From positions 744,001 to 808,000 of the forward strand of contig SPDP01000002.1 in the NCBI GenBank assembly GCA_009360345.1: a stretch of DNA of 64,000 nt, written 5' to 3'. Source of the stretch: Alcaligenaceae bacterium SAGV5. GTDB lineage: Bacteria > Pseudomonadota > Gammaproteobacteria > Burkholderiales > Burkholderiaceae_B. Made by a program: the position numbers and the translations under genes. Under the pieces are notes generated by a model. The model was not told the origin of the DNA. It did not search any database and was given only the letters and a program-made list of their open reading frames with translations. Shown in pieces: positions 16,194 through 24,865 of this stretch (the stretch's first letter is position 1; each line of letters opens with the position of its first letter).

Positions 16194-16727
16194 TCAGCAA
16201 TCGGGCATGATGGTGCCGCACTTCTTGCAGGTGCGGAATTCGAGCGAGCCCCAGAAGTTGTCGTAGGCTCGCGAAACGGGATCGGTGCCGTAGTCGCTGA
16301 CGATGAAAGTCTCCTCGTGCAGCAGGTTGTCGCACGACGGGCAGAACCAATGGAAGCGATCCACTTCGCCTGGCCGGCGCTTGCGCTCGACCACCAGCTG
16401 GAACGCATCGGGCGGAAACCTGGGCGAATGCGGCACCATGGGCGGCTGGTAGAGGCAATGCCCCTCGGGGACCACCGCCACCTTTTCCACGCCCTCGGGC
16501 GTGCGGTAGTGCAGGTGCAGGTCGCCTTTCAGGGAATACTGCATTTCATGGCTGGGATTGAGGTGGAATTCGCTGCGGTATTCACGGCCGCGGGCGATGA
16601 AGCAGAGGCAATCGTCCTCCTGCCATAGCGGGTAGGTTCGCCGCGCTTCGGTGTGCCGCAAATGCTCCATGATTTCCTGCAGATCGATCTGCGGCATGTG
16701 GAGCTGCAGGCTGGGAAACAATTTCAT
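16194..16727 (-). CDS. 3-hydroxyanthranilate 3,4-dioxygenase-like cupin enzyme
   Basis: A 177-residue cupin. The Fe(II) ligands of 3-hydroxyanthranilate dioxygenase align as His55 (FHLNP), Glu61 (HEMQYSLKG) and His100 (VPHSP). The C-terminal rubredoxin-like iron site is present as CPSC (129-132) and CKKC (167-170). Of the two arginines that hold the substrate carboxylate, Arg51 is conserved, but the position of Arg99 in the Cupriavidus enzyme reads Phe104, with Arg103 next to it. So the ring-cleavage fold is clear while the substrate may not be 3-hydroxyanthranilate. No other tryptophan or kynurenine genes are nearby. First gene of the minus-strand operon; GAGGA ribosome site upstream. Confidence 0.8.
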   Translation of the reverse strand: MKLFPSLQLHMPQIDLQEIMEHLRHTEARRTYPLWQEDDCLCFIARGREYRSEFHLNPSHEMQYSLKGDLHLHYRTPEGVEKVAVVPEGHCLYQPPMVPHSPRFPPDAFQLVVERKRRPGEVDRFHWFCPSCDNLLHEETFIVSDYGTDPVSRAYDNFWGSLEFRTCKKCGTIMPDC

Positions 16728-16966
16728 CGTGGTGTCCTCGGAGAGTCCCCCTATTCTCGGCGCCCGGGCGGCCCCTTGCCAGCCGCGAATGCTTCTTTGA
16801 CGCCCTAAAAAGCTTATGGCGCGCCGCGGGATGCGATGGGCGGGGCGACATAAGGAGATTGCGGGCCGGCAGAACCATTTTGCGACGCGCCGGGCCGCCA
16901 GCCGCCCGAGAATGCCCTATTGCTGGCGCGTACCCGGTGCCGGCCTGTCCCTCAAGGAGCTCCAGG
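16728..16966. promoter_or_regulatory. divergent intergenic region with gapped 32-bp motif
   Basis: This region separates the minus-strand dioxygenase-like operon from the plus-strand Bug gene and must hold both promoters. At 16788-16819 it contains AATGCTTCT-N15-GCTTATGG, found again with identical spacing at 23763-23794 in another divergent Bug promoter region. The repeated GCTT cores are 21 bases apart, two DNA turns, as expected for a site bound on one face by a multi-domain regulator. No convincing -35/-10 pair stands out. Confidence 0.5.
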
Positions 16967-17962
16967 ATGAAACGTTTGCGCAGCACCGTCCCCTGCCTGC
17001 TGGCCGTGGCCGCCCTGTCCCTGATCGCGGCGGCGCCGCAGGCCCGCGCGAATGAGCCGTCGAACTGGCCCGACCGGCTGATCAAGCTGGTCGTGCCGTT
17101 CCCGGCGGGCAGCGTGACCGACCGGATCGGCCGCGTGCTGGCCCAGCGGCTGGAGACGAACCTGAAGCAGCCGGTCGTCGTCGAAAACCGTCCCGGCGCC
17201 GGGGCCACCATAGGCAGCGACTACGTCGCCAAGTCCCGGCCCGATGGCTACACCGTCCTGCTGGGCGCCAACGCCTCGCATGCGGTGAATGTCGCCTTCA
17301 TGAAGCTGCCCTACGATCCGGTCTCCAGTTTCGAGCCCATCAGTCTGGTCGCGGCGGTTCCCAGCGTGCTGATGGTGAACCCCGGCGTGGCTGCCCGCAA
17401 CGTGAACGAGCTGCTGGCCCTGGCCAAGGCCAGTTCCGGCAAGCTCACCTACACCTCGGCCGGCATCGGCACCACCGGCCACCTGGGCATGGAAATGCTG
17501 GCGTCGATGGCGGGTGTCCAGTTGCTGCACGTACCGGCCAAAGGCCCCGCCCAGGCCTTGCAGGATGTGATGGCCGGCCACGTGGACATGCTGATCGAAA
17601 GCATCGCGCTGTCGGCGCCGGTGGTCAAGGACGGACGGCTGCGCGGCCTGGCCATCACCGCGCAGCAGCGCTCGCCGGCCCTGCCGGAGCTGCCCACCCT
17701 GTCGGAGGCCGGCCTGCCGGGCTACGAACTTCTGCTGTGGTTCGCCCTGTATGCGCCGGCCGGAACGCCGCAGGACATCGTGGCCAAGCTGCACGCGGAG
17801 ACGGCCCGCATCTTCGCCGATCCGGCCGTCCGTGACCCGCTGGTGCGCGACGGCGTGACGGTGGTCGCGGGTACGCCCAGGGAACTGGCCGATTTCCAGC
17901 GCTCGGAAATCGACAAGTTCGGCACGCTCATCCGGAAGCTGAACCTGGATCTCAAGCAATAG
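16967..17962 (+). CDS. Bug-family tripartite tricarboxylate transporter substrate-binding protein
   Basis: A 331-residue periplasmic binding protein with a long signal peptide (about 30 residues ending near ARAN). Typical Bug segments: IKLVVPFPAGSVTDRIGR, VENRPGAGATIGS, SRPDGYTVLLG and a YAPAGTP motif. AAGGAGCTCCAGG provides the ribosome site before ATG 16967. It stands alone on the plus strand between two minus-strand operons and shares an intergenic motif with another Bug gene at 23877, suggesting common control. Ligand unknown; no cognate TctA/TctB genes are in the window. Confidence 0.92.
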   Translation: MKRLRSTVPCLLAVAALSLIAAAPQARANEPSNWPDRLIKLVVPFPAGSVTDRIGRVLAQRLETNLKQPVVVENRPGAGATIGSDYVAKSRPDGYTVLLGANASHAVNVAFMKLPYDPVSSFEPISLVAAVPSVLMVNPGVAARNVNELLALAKASSGKLTYTSAGIGTTGHLGMEMLASMAGVQLLHVPAKGPAQALQDVMAGHVDMLIESIALSAPVVKDGRLRGLAITAQQRSPALPELPTLSEAGLPGYELLLWFALYAPAGTPQDIVAKLHAETARIFADPAVRDPLVRDGVTVVAGTPRELADFQRSEIDKFGTLIRKLNLDLKQ

Positions 17963-17972
17963 CGCCGGGCCG

Positions 17973-19553
17973 TCAGAATCCGGCGGCCAATCCATCCCGG
18001 CGCGGCTCGGATGCGCCGAGGTAGCCGGCGCCGGTCCGCATCACCAGTTGCGCCCCGCCAAAATCCAGGTGCTCGTGCGCCGCGCGCCGCTGCACGGGAT
18101 GGCCGCGGTCGGCCAGCGCCTGGGCCACGGCGGGATCGAAAGCGGCTTCCAGCCGCAATTGCCCGCTGTCGTCGATCCGCCATCGCGGCATGTCCAGCGC
18201 CGCCTGCGGATTGAGCCCCAGGTCGGCCAGGGCGCAGATGATCTGGAGTTGCCCCTGGGGCTGCATGTTGGCCCCCACCACGCCCAGCGCGGCCAGCGGC
18301 CGGCCGGCCCGGCTCAGCATGGCCGGGATGATGGTGTGGAATGGCTTCTTGCCGCCCGCCACCGCATTGGGATGACGCGGGTCGAGGACGAAACCCGCCC
18401 CCCGGTTGTTCAGGCTCACCCCGGTTCCCGGCACCACGACCCCCGACCCGAAACCCTGGAAATTGGACTGGATCAGCGAAACCATGCGGCCATCGCGATC
18501 GGCTGCGGCAAGATACACCGTGCCGCCGCCAGGCAGGGGTCTTGCGCCGTACCCGGCGGCCCGCCCGGGCGACAGCTCCCGGGCGCGGCGCGCCAGGTAG
18601 CCCGGCTCCAGCAGCCAGCCGGCGGGGCAGTCCATGCAGGCCGGATCCGCCACGTGGGCGTACACGTCGGCGAATGCCATCTTCATCGCTTCGATCTGCA
18701 GATGCGCGCGCTGGTCCGGCGCGGTGGCCGGCCCCATCTCGAAATGCCGCAGAATCCCGAGCGCGATGAGCACCGCCATGCCCTGGGACGCGGGCGGCAG
18801 TTCGTGGACGCGGACGTCGCGATAGTCCATGTGCAAGGGCTCGACCCATTGCGCCCGATGCGCGGCGAGGTCCTCCGCCGTCATCGCGCCGCCCTGCTCG
18901 CGGGCGTGCGCGGCCAGACGCCCGGCGGTTTCGCCCCGGTAGAAATCCTCGCCGTCGCTGTCCGCGATGCGGGCCAGCGTGGCGCCCAGTTCGGGCAGCC
19001 GGACCCGCTCACCCGGCAACGGCGCCCGGCCGCCCGGCAGGAAGGCCTCGGCAAAACCCGGCTGGCCGCGCAGCCTGGCAACCTGGGACGCCCACAGGCG
19101 CGCCACGTTGGGCGACACCGCGTAGCCTTCCCGCGCATAGCGTATGGCGGGCGCCATCAAGACGCGCAGCGGCAACGCCGCGCCGTGGCGGGCAAGCTCG
19201 ACCCATGCCGACACGCCCCCCGGGACCGTCACGCTCTCCCAGCCCTCGGCAGGCATGCGCGCGCGGCCGGCGAACCGCTCCGCCGACCATGCCCGGGGCG
19301 AACGGCCGCAGCCGACAAGACCGCGCAGGGCGGCGCCATCCCATAACGCGACCTGCGTATCGCCGCCCAGGCCGTTCATGACCGGCTCGACCACGGTCAG
19401 GACGGCGGCGGCGGCGATGGCCGCATCGACGGCATTCCCGCCACGCGCCATCATGGCCAGGCCCGCCTGGGCCGCCAGCGGCTGCGAGGTGGCGACGACG
19501 TGGTCGGCCAGCACCGGCATGCGCTGCGAGGGAAAGGGAAAATCCCAGTTCAC
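17973..19553 (-). CDS. gamma-glutamyltransferase-family Ntn hydrolase
   Basis: A 526-residue gamma-glutamyltranspeptidase homolog. The precursor is split before the catalytic Thr, here Thr345 in PGGGTVYLAAADRDG. The glycine-rich HTIIPAM and GVVGANMQPQGQ segments of the small subunit and the VVEPVMNGLGGD signature of the large subunit are present. No signal peptide is seen, unlike secreted glutathione-processing GGTs, so a cytoplasmic amide hydrolase or acyltransferase is likely. Its ATG overlaps the amidase stop by four bases, and the operon also encodes a YtcJ-type amidohydrolase and a Bug protein. Together they suggest stepwise hydrolysis of an amide-bearing compound. Confidence 0.9.
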   Translation of the reverse strand: MNWDFPFPSQRMPVLADHVVATSQPLAAQAGLAMMARGGNAVDAAIAAAAVLTVVEPVMNGLGGDTQVALWDGAALRGLVGCGRSPRAWSAERFAGRARMPAEGWESVTVPGGVSAWVELARHGAALPLRVLMAPAIRYAREGYAVSPNVARLWASQVARLRGQPGFAEAFLPGGRAPLPGERVRLPELGATLARIADSDGEDFYRGETAGRLAAHAREQGGAMTAEDLAAHRAQWVEPLHMDYRDVRVHELPPASQGMAVLIALGILRHFEMGPATAPDQRAHLQIEAMKMAFADVYAHVADPACMDCPAGWLLEPGYLARRARELSPGRAAGYGARPLPGGGTVYLAAADRDGRMVSLIQSNFQGFGSGVVVPGTGVSLNNRGAGFVLDPRHPNAVAGGKKPFHTIIPAMLSRAGRPLAALGVVGANMQPQGQLQIICALADLGLNPQAALDMPRWRIDDSGQLRLEAAFDPAVAQALADRGHPVQRRAAHEHLDFGGAQLVMRTGAGYLGASEPRRDGLAAGF

Positions 19554-20998
19554 TTCATCCCCGGCGGCGGCTCGAACCCGCGAAAGCCCGTTTCGAGCCA
19601 GCGCGCCAGCGCGATGCAGGTCAGGTCGCCATGGCGCGGCCCCACGATCTGCACCCCCGTCGGCAACCCCTCCGGGCTGCGCCCCGCTGGCGCGACGGTC
19701 GCGGGCAGATAAGCGATACCGGCCAGGCCTGCCCAGAAGACCTGCTCGATGGACGGCCGCGGGCGGCCATTGACCGGCACCAGCCTCAAGTGCCTGGGCG
19801 GGACCCGATCATGCCTGAAGGCGATCGTCGAGGCGGGTGGACACAACAGCACGTCCCACCGCGAAAAAAAATCATCCCAGGCCTGCTGCATGGCGTGGCG
19901 CCGCGCGTGCGCGCCCAGCCATTCCCGATGGGTGGCCGCGATGGCGCGCGCGTACGCCGCCTCGTGGCTGTCGTCGTCGATGGCCGCGGCCTCCCGCCGG
20001 CGCCGCTGGCGCTCGTATTCGCCATCCGGCAGCTTGGCGCTCTGGGCGCCCCGTATCAACAGCGTCGCGTCGCGCGCGACGCCGGCGAAGTCGATGGCGG
20101 GACGGGCATCGAACGACACTTCCGCGCCCTCCCCCGCCAGGAACCGGGCCACGCCTTCGATCGCGTCGCGCACCGGCGCATCGACCTCGGCCTGCGGGGC
20201 ATCGAGCAGGACGGCGACCCGGAAATCGGCGATGCGGGCGCGCGGACAGGGGGGCAGCCGCAGCGACCAGCCGCGCGCCTCGGCGCCCTCGGCACCCGCG
20301 GTCAGCCGCAGGCCCAGTTCGAGATCGGCCGTCCCCCTCCCCATCGGCCCGCATACCGAGACATCCGTGGCCGGACCGGGGCCCAGGCCATGCCCCGACA
20401 CCGGGACGATGCCCCAGGTCGGCTTGTGGCTGTAGACCCCGCAGAAGTGCGCCGGTACCCGCAGCGACCCGCCGATGTCGCTGCCGAACTCGAATCCCGT
20501 CAGCCCGGCCGCGAGCGCCGCCGCCGATCCCCCCGACGAGCCGCCCGGGGTCCGGGCCGGATCCCAGGGATTGGTCGTCACGCCGTACAGTTCGTTCGCG
20601 CATTGCCAGTCGGCCAGCATCAGCGGCACATTGGTCTTGCCGAAGACGATGGCGCCCGCGGACTGCAGCCGCCGGACCGCCTCCGCCGCCCTGCGGGCGA
20701 CGTTGCCGCGCAGGGCGGGCGCCCCCCAGGTCGTCGGCAGTCCCGCCACGTCGAAGGACTCCTTGACGGTCATCGGCACCCCGTGCAGCGGCCCCGTGGC
20801 TCCACCCCGCGCCAACTCGCGATCGGCCTCGTCCGCGGCGGCGCGCGCACCCGCCACGTCCATGGCCACGACGGCGTTCAACGCCGGGTTGTAGCGGTCG
20901 ATCCGGTCCAGGTAGTACTCCAGCAACTCCCGGCTGCCCGCGCGCCGCGCGCGCAGTTGCCGCGCCAATTGCACCGCCGTGGCGAAGGCTTGCTCCAT
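19550..20998 (-). CDS. amidase (amidase-signature family)
   Basis: A 482-residue amidase-signature enzyme with the Ser-cisSer-Lys triad: Lys79 in MTVKESFD, the cis-Ser at about 155 in PGGSSGGSAAA and the nucleophile Ser179 in GSDIGGSLRVP. It hydrolyses a carboxamide to acid and ammonia in the cytoplasm. ATG 20998 overlaps the upstream amidohydrolase stop and its own stop overlaps the gamma-glutamyltransferase start, so all three are translationally coupled. A start further upstream would place an unrelated Arg-rich stretch before the conserved N-terminus and was rejected. Substrate not predictable. Confidence 0.92.
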   Translation of the reverse strand: MEQAFATAVQLARQLRARRAGSRELLEYYLDRIDRYNPALNAVVAMDVAGARAAADEADRELARGGATGPLHGVPMTVKESFDVAGLPTTWGAPALRGNVARRAAEAVRRLQSAGAIVFGKTNVPLMLADWQCANELYGVTTNPWDPARTPGGSSGGSAAALAAGLTGFEFGSDIGGSLRVPAHFCGVYSHKPTWGIVPVSGHGLGPGPATDVSVCGPMGRGTADLELGLRLTAGAEGAEARGWSLRLPPCPRARIADFRVAVLLDAPQAEVDAPVRDAIEGVARFLAGEGAEVSFDARPAIDFAGVARDATLLIRGAQSAKLPDGEYERQRRRREAAAIDDDSHEAAYARAIAATHREWLGAHARRHAMQQAWDDFFSRWDVLLCPPASTIAFRHDRVPPRHLRLVPVNGRPRPSIEQVFWAGLAGIAYLPATVAPAGRSPEGLPTGVQIVGPRHGDLTCIALARWLETGFRGFEPPPGMK

Positions 20999-22665
20999 CA
21001 ACGCTCCCCGTGCACCCAGCGCCCGCCCACCATCGCGGCCGCGCACGACAGTTCCCGCAGCGCGTCGCCCTCGACCGCCAGCGGGTCGCCAGACAATACC
21101 GCGATGTCCGCATGATGGCCGGGCACGAGTTGCCCCTTCTCGCCTTCCTCGAAGGTCAGCCATGCCCCGGCCCGGGTCACGAGCCGGAGCGCGACATCAT
21201 TGCTCACCATGCCGCCCCGCCCCATGACCTGGCCCGTGGTCCGCTCGCGGCGCGTGGTCATCGCCCACATGCAGAACAGGGGATCGTAGGGCACGGAGTC
21301 CGTGCCGGCCGCGACGGGCACGCCCAGTTCCGACAACTGCCGCGCCGGCGAAAGATAATCGAGCGCTTGCGGATCGACGCGCAGAAACGGCCGCCCGTGC
21401 TTCCACAGATACTGCGCGGGGATCAGCGTGGTGGCCACGCCCAGCCTGCGCAACGCGGCCAGGTCCCCGGGCGAGGACCGGCTGATGTGCTCCAGCACCC
21501 AGCGCCGCTCGCCGATGGGATAGCGCCGCGCCAGTCGCTCCATCACGGGCACGATGCGATCGAGCTTGTCCGAGACCACGGTGTGCACCCGCAGATCGTA
21601 CTGGCCGGCAAGCTCGCACAGGGACTCGAACTCTTCGGTCGAATTGACCTGCTGCACGTAGCCCGACCACCCCATGTAATCCAGCTCCCGATGCTGGATC
21701 GCGCGCACGCACGGATCGCCGCCATGGGCGATGAAAACGCCGGACACCCTGAACATGGCGTCGCCCATGCCCCGCCCCCGGAGCAGCGGCGACCAGTCCC
21801 GCATCGCGGCCGCCGCCTCGCCCGCGTCGCGCCAGCGCGGGCTGGCCGTCATGGCGGTGCGCATCGTCAGGTCGCCGCGCTCCCACATCTCCCGGTAGGC
21901 GGCGATCACTTCCGGCGCGCTGCCGTGTCCCTCATAGATGCTGGTGATGCCCGCGCGGTGATAGAGATCCATCGCGCGGGCGATGCCGGCGCGCCGCTGC
22001 GCGTAGGTAAAGCGCGGCACCGCCGGCAGCAGGTCGGGCTCCAGCACGTTGACGAACCCCAGCTCCGCGAATATGCCGAGCGGTTCGCCGTGGGCGTCCT
22101 TCTCGATCACCGTATTGGGCGAGGCCGGCGCGCTGTCCCGGGTGATGCCGTTCAGCCGCAGCCCGAGGGAATTCATCGCCGCGTATCCCGGCGGCTGGCC
22201 CCAGTAGCCGCCGGGGGCGGGTATGTAGACCGGATGGTCGGGCGCCACTCGGTCCAGCTCGTGCCGGTTCGGCAGGCGCCCTTCGCGCAGGGTGGCCGGG
22301 GCCTCGAAGTAGTAGGGCGGATCTCCCACCGGAAGCGTGACGATCCATTCCCCTTTCGGCGTGCGGGCGGCCAACGCCCCGATGCGCGCCAGCACGTCCT
22401 CGATGCCGCGCGCGCCTTCGAGCGAGGGCCGCAGTTGCCGGGTCCCGATGGAGTCCATGTGCGCATGGGCGTCGTTGAACCCGGGAATCAGCGTGGCGCC
22501 GGGAAAATCCCGCACCTGCGTGGCGGGGCCGCGCAGCTCGAGCATGGCCTGGCGGCTGCCGGTCGCCACCACGCGGCCACCGGCGATGGCCACCGCCTCG
22601 GCACGCGTGCCGGCATCGTCCAGCGTCAGGACCTGCCCCAGCAGGATGTGGTCCGCCCGCGTCAT
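20998..22665 (-). CDS. YtcJ-like metal-dependent amidohydrolase
   Basis: A 555-residue amidohydrolase 3 family protein. The N-terminal composite domain carries LTLDDAGTRAEAVAI, the metal motif HxH is in FNDAHAHMDS, and late motifs include AAGTDSVPYDP and the closing GQLVPGHHADIAVLSGDPL. The family hydrolyses N-acyl or cyclic amide bonds on poorly known substrates. Its start overlaps the Bug gene stop (ATGA) and its stop overlaps the amidase start, placing it in a strict four-gene cassette. No signal peptide. Confidence 0.88.
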   Translation of the reverse strand: MTRADHILLGQVLTLDDAGTRAEAVAIAGGRVVATGSRQAMLELRGPATQVRDFPGATLIPGFNDAHAHMDSIGTRQLRPSLEGARGIEDVLARIGALAARTPKGEWIVTLPVGDPPYYFEAPATLREGRLPNRHELDRVAPDHPVYIPAPGGYWGQPPGYAAMNSLGLRLNGITRDSAPASPNTVIEKDAHGEPLGIFAELGFVNVLEPDLLPAVPRFTYAQRRAGIARAMDLYHRAGITSIYEGHGSAPEVIAAYREMWERGDLTMRTAMTASPRWRDAGEAAAAMRDWSPLLRGRGMGDAMFRVSGVFIAHGGDPCVRAIQHRELDYMGWSGYVQQVNSTEEFESLCELAGQYDLRVHTVVSDKLDRIVPVMERLARRYPIGERRWVLEHISRSSPGDLAALRRLGVATTLIPAQYLWKHGRPFLRVDPQALDYLSPARQLSELGVPVAAGTDSVPYDPLFCMWAMTTRRERTTGQVMGRGGMVSNDVALRLVTRAGAWLTFEEGEKGQLVPGHHADIAVLSGDPLAVEGDALRELSCAAAMVGGRWVHGER

Positions 22666-23633
22666 TTTTCCCCCACCTTCTTCATCACGCCATCCCAATA
22701 ACCCAGATCCCGGGCGACGATGCGGCCGAATTCGTCGGGACCGATGGCCGTCGGCGTCAGCGCCATGTCGGTCAGGCGCTTCGAGACGTCCGGCGACTTC
22801 AGGATTTCCCCGGTCTGCCGCGCGATCTTGTCGACGACGGCCCGCGGGGTACCCGCGGGCGCGAACATCCCGAACCATCCGACCACCCCCAGCTGGGGGT
22901 AGCCCACCTCCTCGAAGCCGGGCACCCCGGGCAACAGCGGCGAACGCGGCCCCGCCACCGCCAGCGGACGCAGCTTGCCCGCCTCGATCAGCGGCCCGGC
23001 GGTGGCGATCGTGGCGAAACCCGAGGACACGTGTCCCGCCACGATATCCCCCACCAGGGCCGCGTCGCCCTTGAACGCCACGTGGGCCATGTCGAGACCG
23101 GCCGCCTCGTTGAACACGGCTCCCAACAGGTGCAATGTCTGGTTGACTCCGCCCGAGCCGAAGGAATGCTTGCCCGGTTCGCGCTTGACCAGTGCCACGT
23201 ACTCGGCCAGTGTATTGGCGGGCAGGCGGGGATTGATGCAGAACACCACCGGCGCCAGCGTCATGTGCATCACCGGCGAAAAATCGCGGATGGGATCATA
23301 GGGAGGCGTCCCGGCCACGGTAGAAACCGCCCCTTGCACCAGGGCGGAATTGGTGACCAGCAGCGTGTAGCCGTCGGGCGCCGCCTCCTTCACGTGGCGG
23401 GCGCCGATCAGCCCTCCCGCGCCCGCCCGGTTCTCGACGATGACGGGCTTCCCCCAGGCCGTGGCCAGATGGGTTCCCACGATACGCGCCAAGGCGTCCA
23501 TCGACCCGCCGGGCGGAAACGGCACCACCAGCGTGGTACCGCGCTGCGGGAACCCGGCCGGCTCCTGTGCCGGCGCGTTTATCGCGACGCATGCAAGCAC
23601 CACGGCAACGATACGTATCAGGCAGGCAGGCAT
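22662..23633 (-). CDS. Bug-family tripartite tricarboxylate transporter substrate-binding protein
   Basis: A 323-residue periplasmic binding protein. The signal peptide is MPACLIRIVAVVLACVAINAPAQ. Bug motifs: TTLVVPFPPGGSMDALAR, VENRAGAGGLIGA, APDGYTLLVTN and FAPAGTP. ATG 23633 follows a GGGAG ribosome site. It is the promoter-proximal gene of the cassette Bug, YtcJ-amidohydrolase, amidase, gamma-glutamyltransferase, and probably binds the compound those enzymes break down. Divergent from another Bug gene at 23877. Confidence 0.92.
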   Translation of the reverse strand: MPACLIRIVAVVLACVAINAPAQEPAGFPQRGTTLVVPFPPGGSMDALARIVGTHLATAWGKPVIVENRAGAGGLIGARHVKEAAPDGYTLLVTNSALVQGAVSTVAGTPPYDPIRDFSPVMHMTLAPVVFCINPRLPANTLAEYVALVKREPGKHSFGSGGVNQTLHLLGAVFNEAAGLDMAHVAFKGDAALVGDIVAGHVSSGFATIATAGPLIEAGKLRPLAVAGPRSPLLPGVPGFEEVGYPQLGVVGWFGMFAPAGTPRAVVDKIARQTGEILKSPDVSKRLTDMALTPTAIGPDEFGRIVARDLGYWDGVMKKVGEK

Positions 23634-23876
23634 GGCGATCTCCCGGATGGCGGCCACCCACCGTGGCGCCGGACCCATTATGGAATCGCGCGCCCCGCCC
23701 CATGATGCAAAAGCCTGACTCGCCCGCCGAATCTGCTTATGTGCCGCCGCCCCGGCACTCAAAATGCTTCTACCGCGTCCGAAAGCGCTTATGGGCATGC
23801 CACGCCGGGGCGGGGCAATGGCACAGTCCCAGCCGAGCACCACCGACAGACGGCTCGACTTTCCGGAACCAGGATC
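23634..23876. promoter_or_regulatory. divergent intergenic region between two Bug genes, with shared motif
   Basis: Holds the promoters of two divergently transcribed Bug genes. At 23763-23794 it carries AATGCTTCT-N15-GCTTATGG, the same gapped motif as at 16788-16819. A further half-site GCTTATGT lies at 23735-23742, 52 bases (five turns) from the GCTTATGG half. No coding sequence is supported here. Confidence 0.5.
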
Positions 23877-24857
23877 ATGAAAACACCCATCATTTCCGCC
23901 GCGCTCGCAACCGCCGCCCTGGCCCTGGGCGGCACGGCCCCGCTACACGCCCAGGACTACCCCGCCCGGCCCGTGCGGGTCGTCTCGACCTTTCCCGTAG
24001 GCAGCGGACCCGACGTCGCGCTGCGGCTGGTGGCCGACCGGCTGTCGCAGAAATGGGGGCAGCCCGTCATGGTCGAAAACAAACCGGGTGGCAACGGTTT
24101 CATCGCCATCGACGCCGCCCGGCGCAGCCCCGCCGACGGCCACACCCTGCTGCAGATGGACAACGCGCAGACCAGCGCCCATCCCTATCTGTTCAAGAAG
24201 CTGCCCTACGACCTGATGCGCGATTTCGAGCCCATCACGCCCATGCTGCGCAACTACTTCTTCGTGGTCGTGCCGGTGGACAGCCCGTTCCGCAATACCG
24301 GCGACCTGCTCCAGGCGGCGCGCGCCAGGCCGGGCTCGGTCACCTACGGCTCGTGGTTCGTCGGCAGCCCCGGGCACATCGGCGGCGCCATGCTGGAACA
24401 GGGCGCGGGCGTGGAAATGATGCACGTCCCGTACAAGGACATGGGACAGCTCTATGCCGCGGTGGCCAACAAGGAATTGACCTGGGCCTTCGGCAGCGGC
24501 GGCAGCGCCGGTCCGCTGCAACGCGCCGGCAAGGTGCGCTACCTGGCCGTCTCCGCGCCCCGCCGCCTGGCGGGGTTCCCGGAAGTGCCCACCATTTCGG
24601 AGTCCGGCGGACCAGCCGGCTTCGACCTCGCGGGCTCGGTCGCGCTGCTGGCGCCCAAGGGCACGCCCGCGGCGGTCGCCGACAAGATCCAGCGCGACGT
24701 GGCTCAGGTGCTGCGCGAACCGGACATCCTCAAGCGCTATGACGCGATGTTCTACGAACCCTATGTGCTCGACCGCGCCGGGTACGTCAAGGAACTGGCC
24801 GACGAGACCCGGCGCTTCGGGCAGGTGCTCGAGCGGCTGAACATCGCGCTGGATTGA
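23877..24857 (+). CDS. Bug-family tripartite tricarboxylate transporter substrate-binding protein
   Basis: A 326-residue periplasmic binding protein with signal peptide ending near PLHAQ. Bug motifs: VRVVSTFPVGSGPDVALR, VENKPGGNGFIAI, SPADGHTLLQM and LAPKGTP. AGGAT precedes ATG 23877. It is monocistronic: the next gene is convergent and the two stops are nine bases apart, around a CGCCGG/CCGGCG hairpin (24860-24876) with no T tract. Its promoter region shares a gapped motif with the Bug gene at 16967. Ligand unknown. Confidence 0.92.
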   Translation: MKTPIISAALATAALALGGTAPLHAQDYPARPVRVVSTFPVGSGPDVALRLVADRLSQKWGQPVMVENKPGGNGFIAIDAARRSPADGHTLLQMDNAQTSAHPYLFKKLPYDLMRDFEPITPMLRNYFFVVVPVDSPFRNTGDLLQAARARPGSVTYGSWFVGSPGHIGGAMLEQGAGVEMMHVPYKDMGQLYAAVANKELTWAFGSGGSAGPLQRAGKVRYLAVSAPRRLAGFPEVPTISESGGPAGFDLAGSVALLAPKGTPAAVADKIQRDVAQVLREPDILKRYDAMFYEPYVLDRAGYVKELADETRRFGQVLERLNIALD

Positions 24858-24865
24858 AACGCCGG

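Noticed and set aside
16194..16727. Part of the kynurenine pathway
   Set aside because: No kynureninase, kynurenine formamidase or aminocarboxymuconate genes are nearby, and one carboxylate-binding Arg is replaced.
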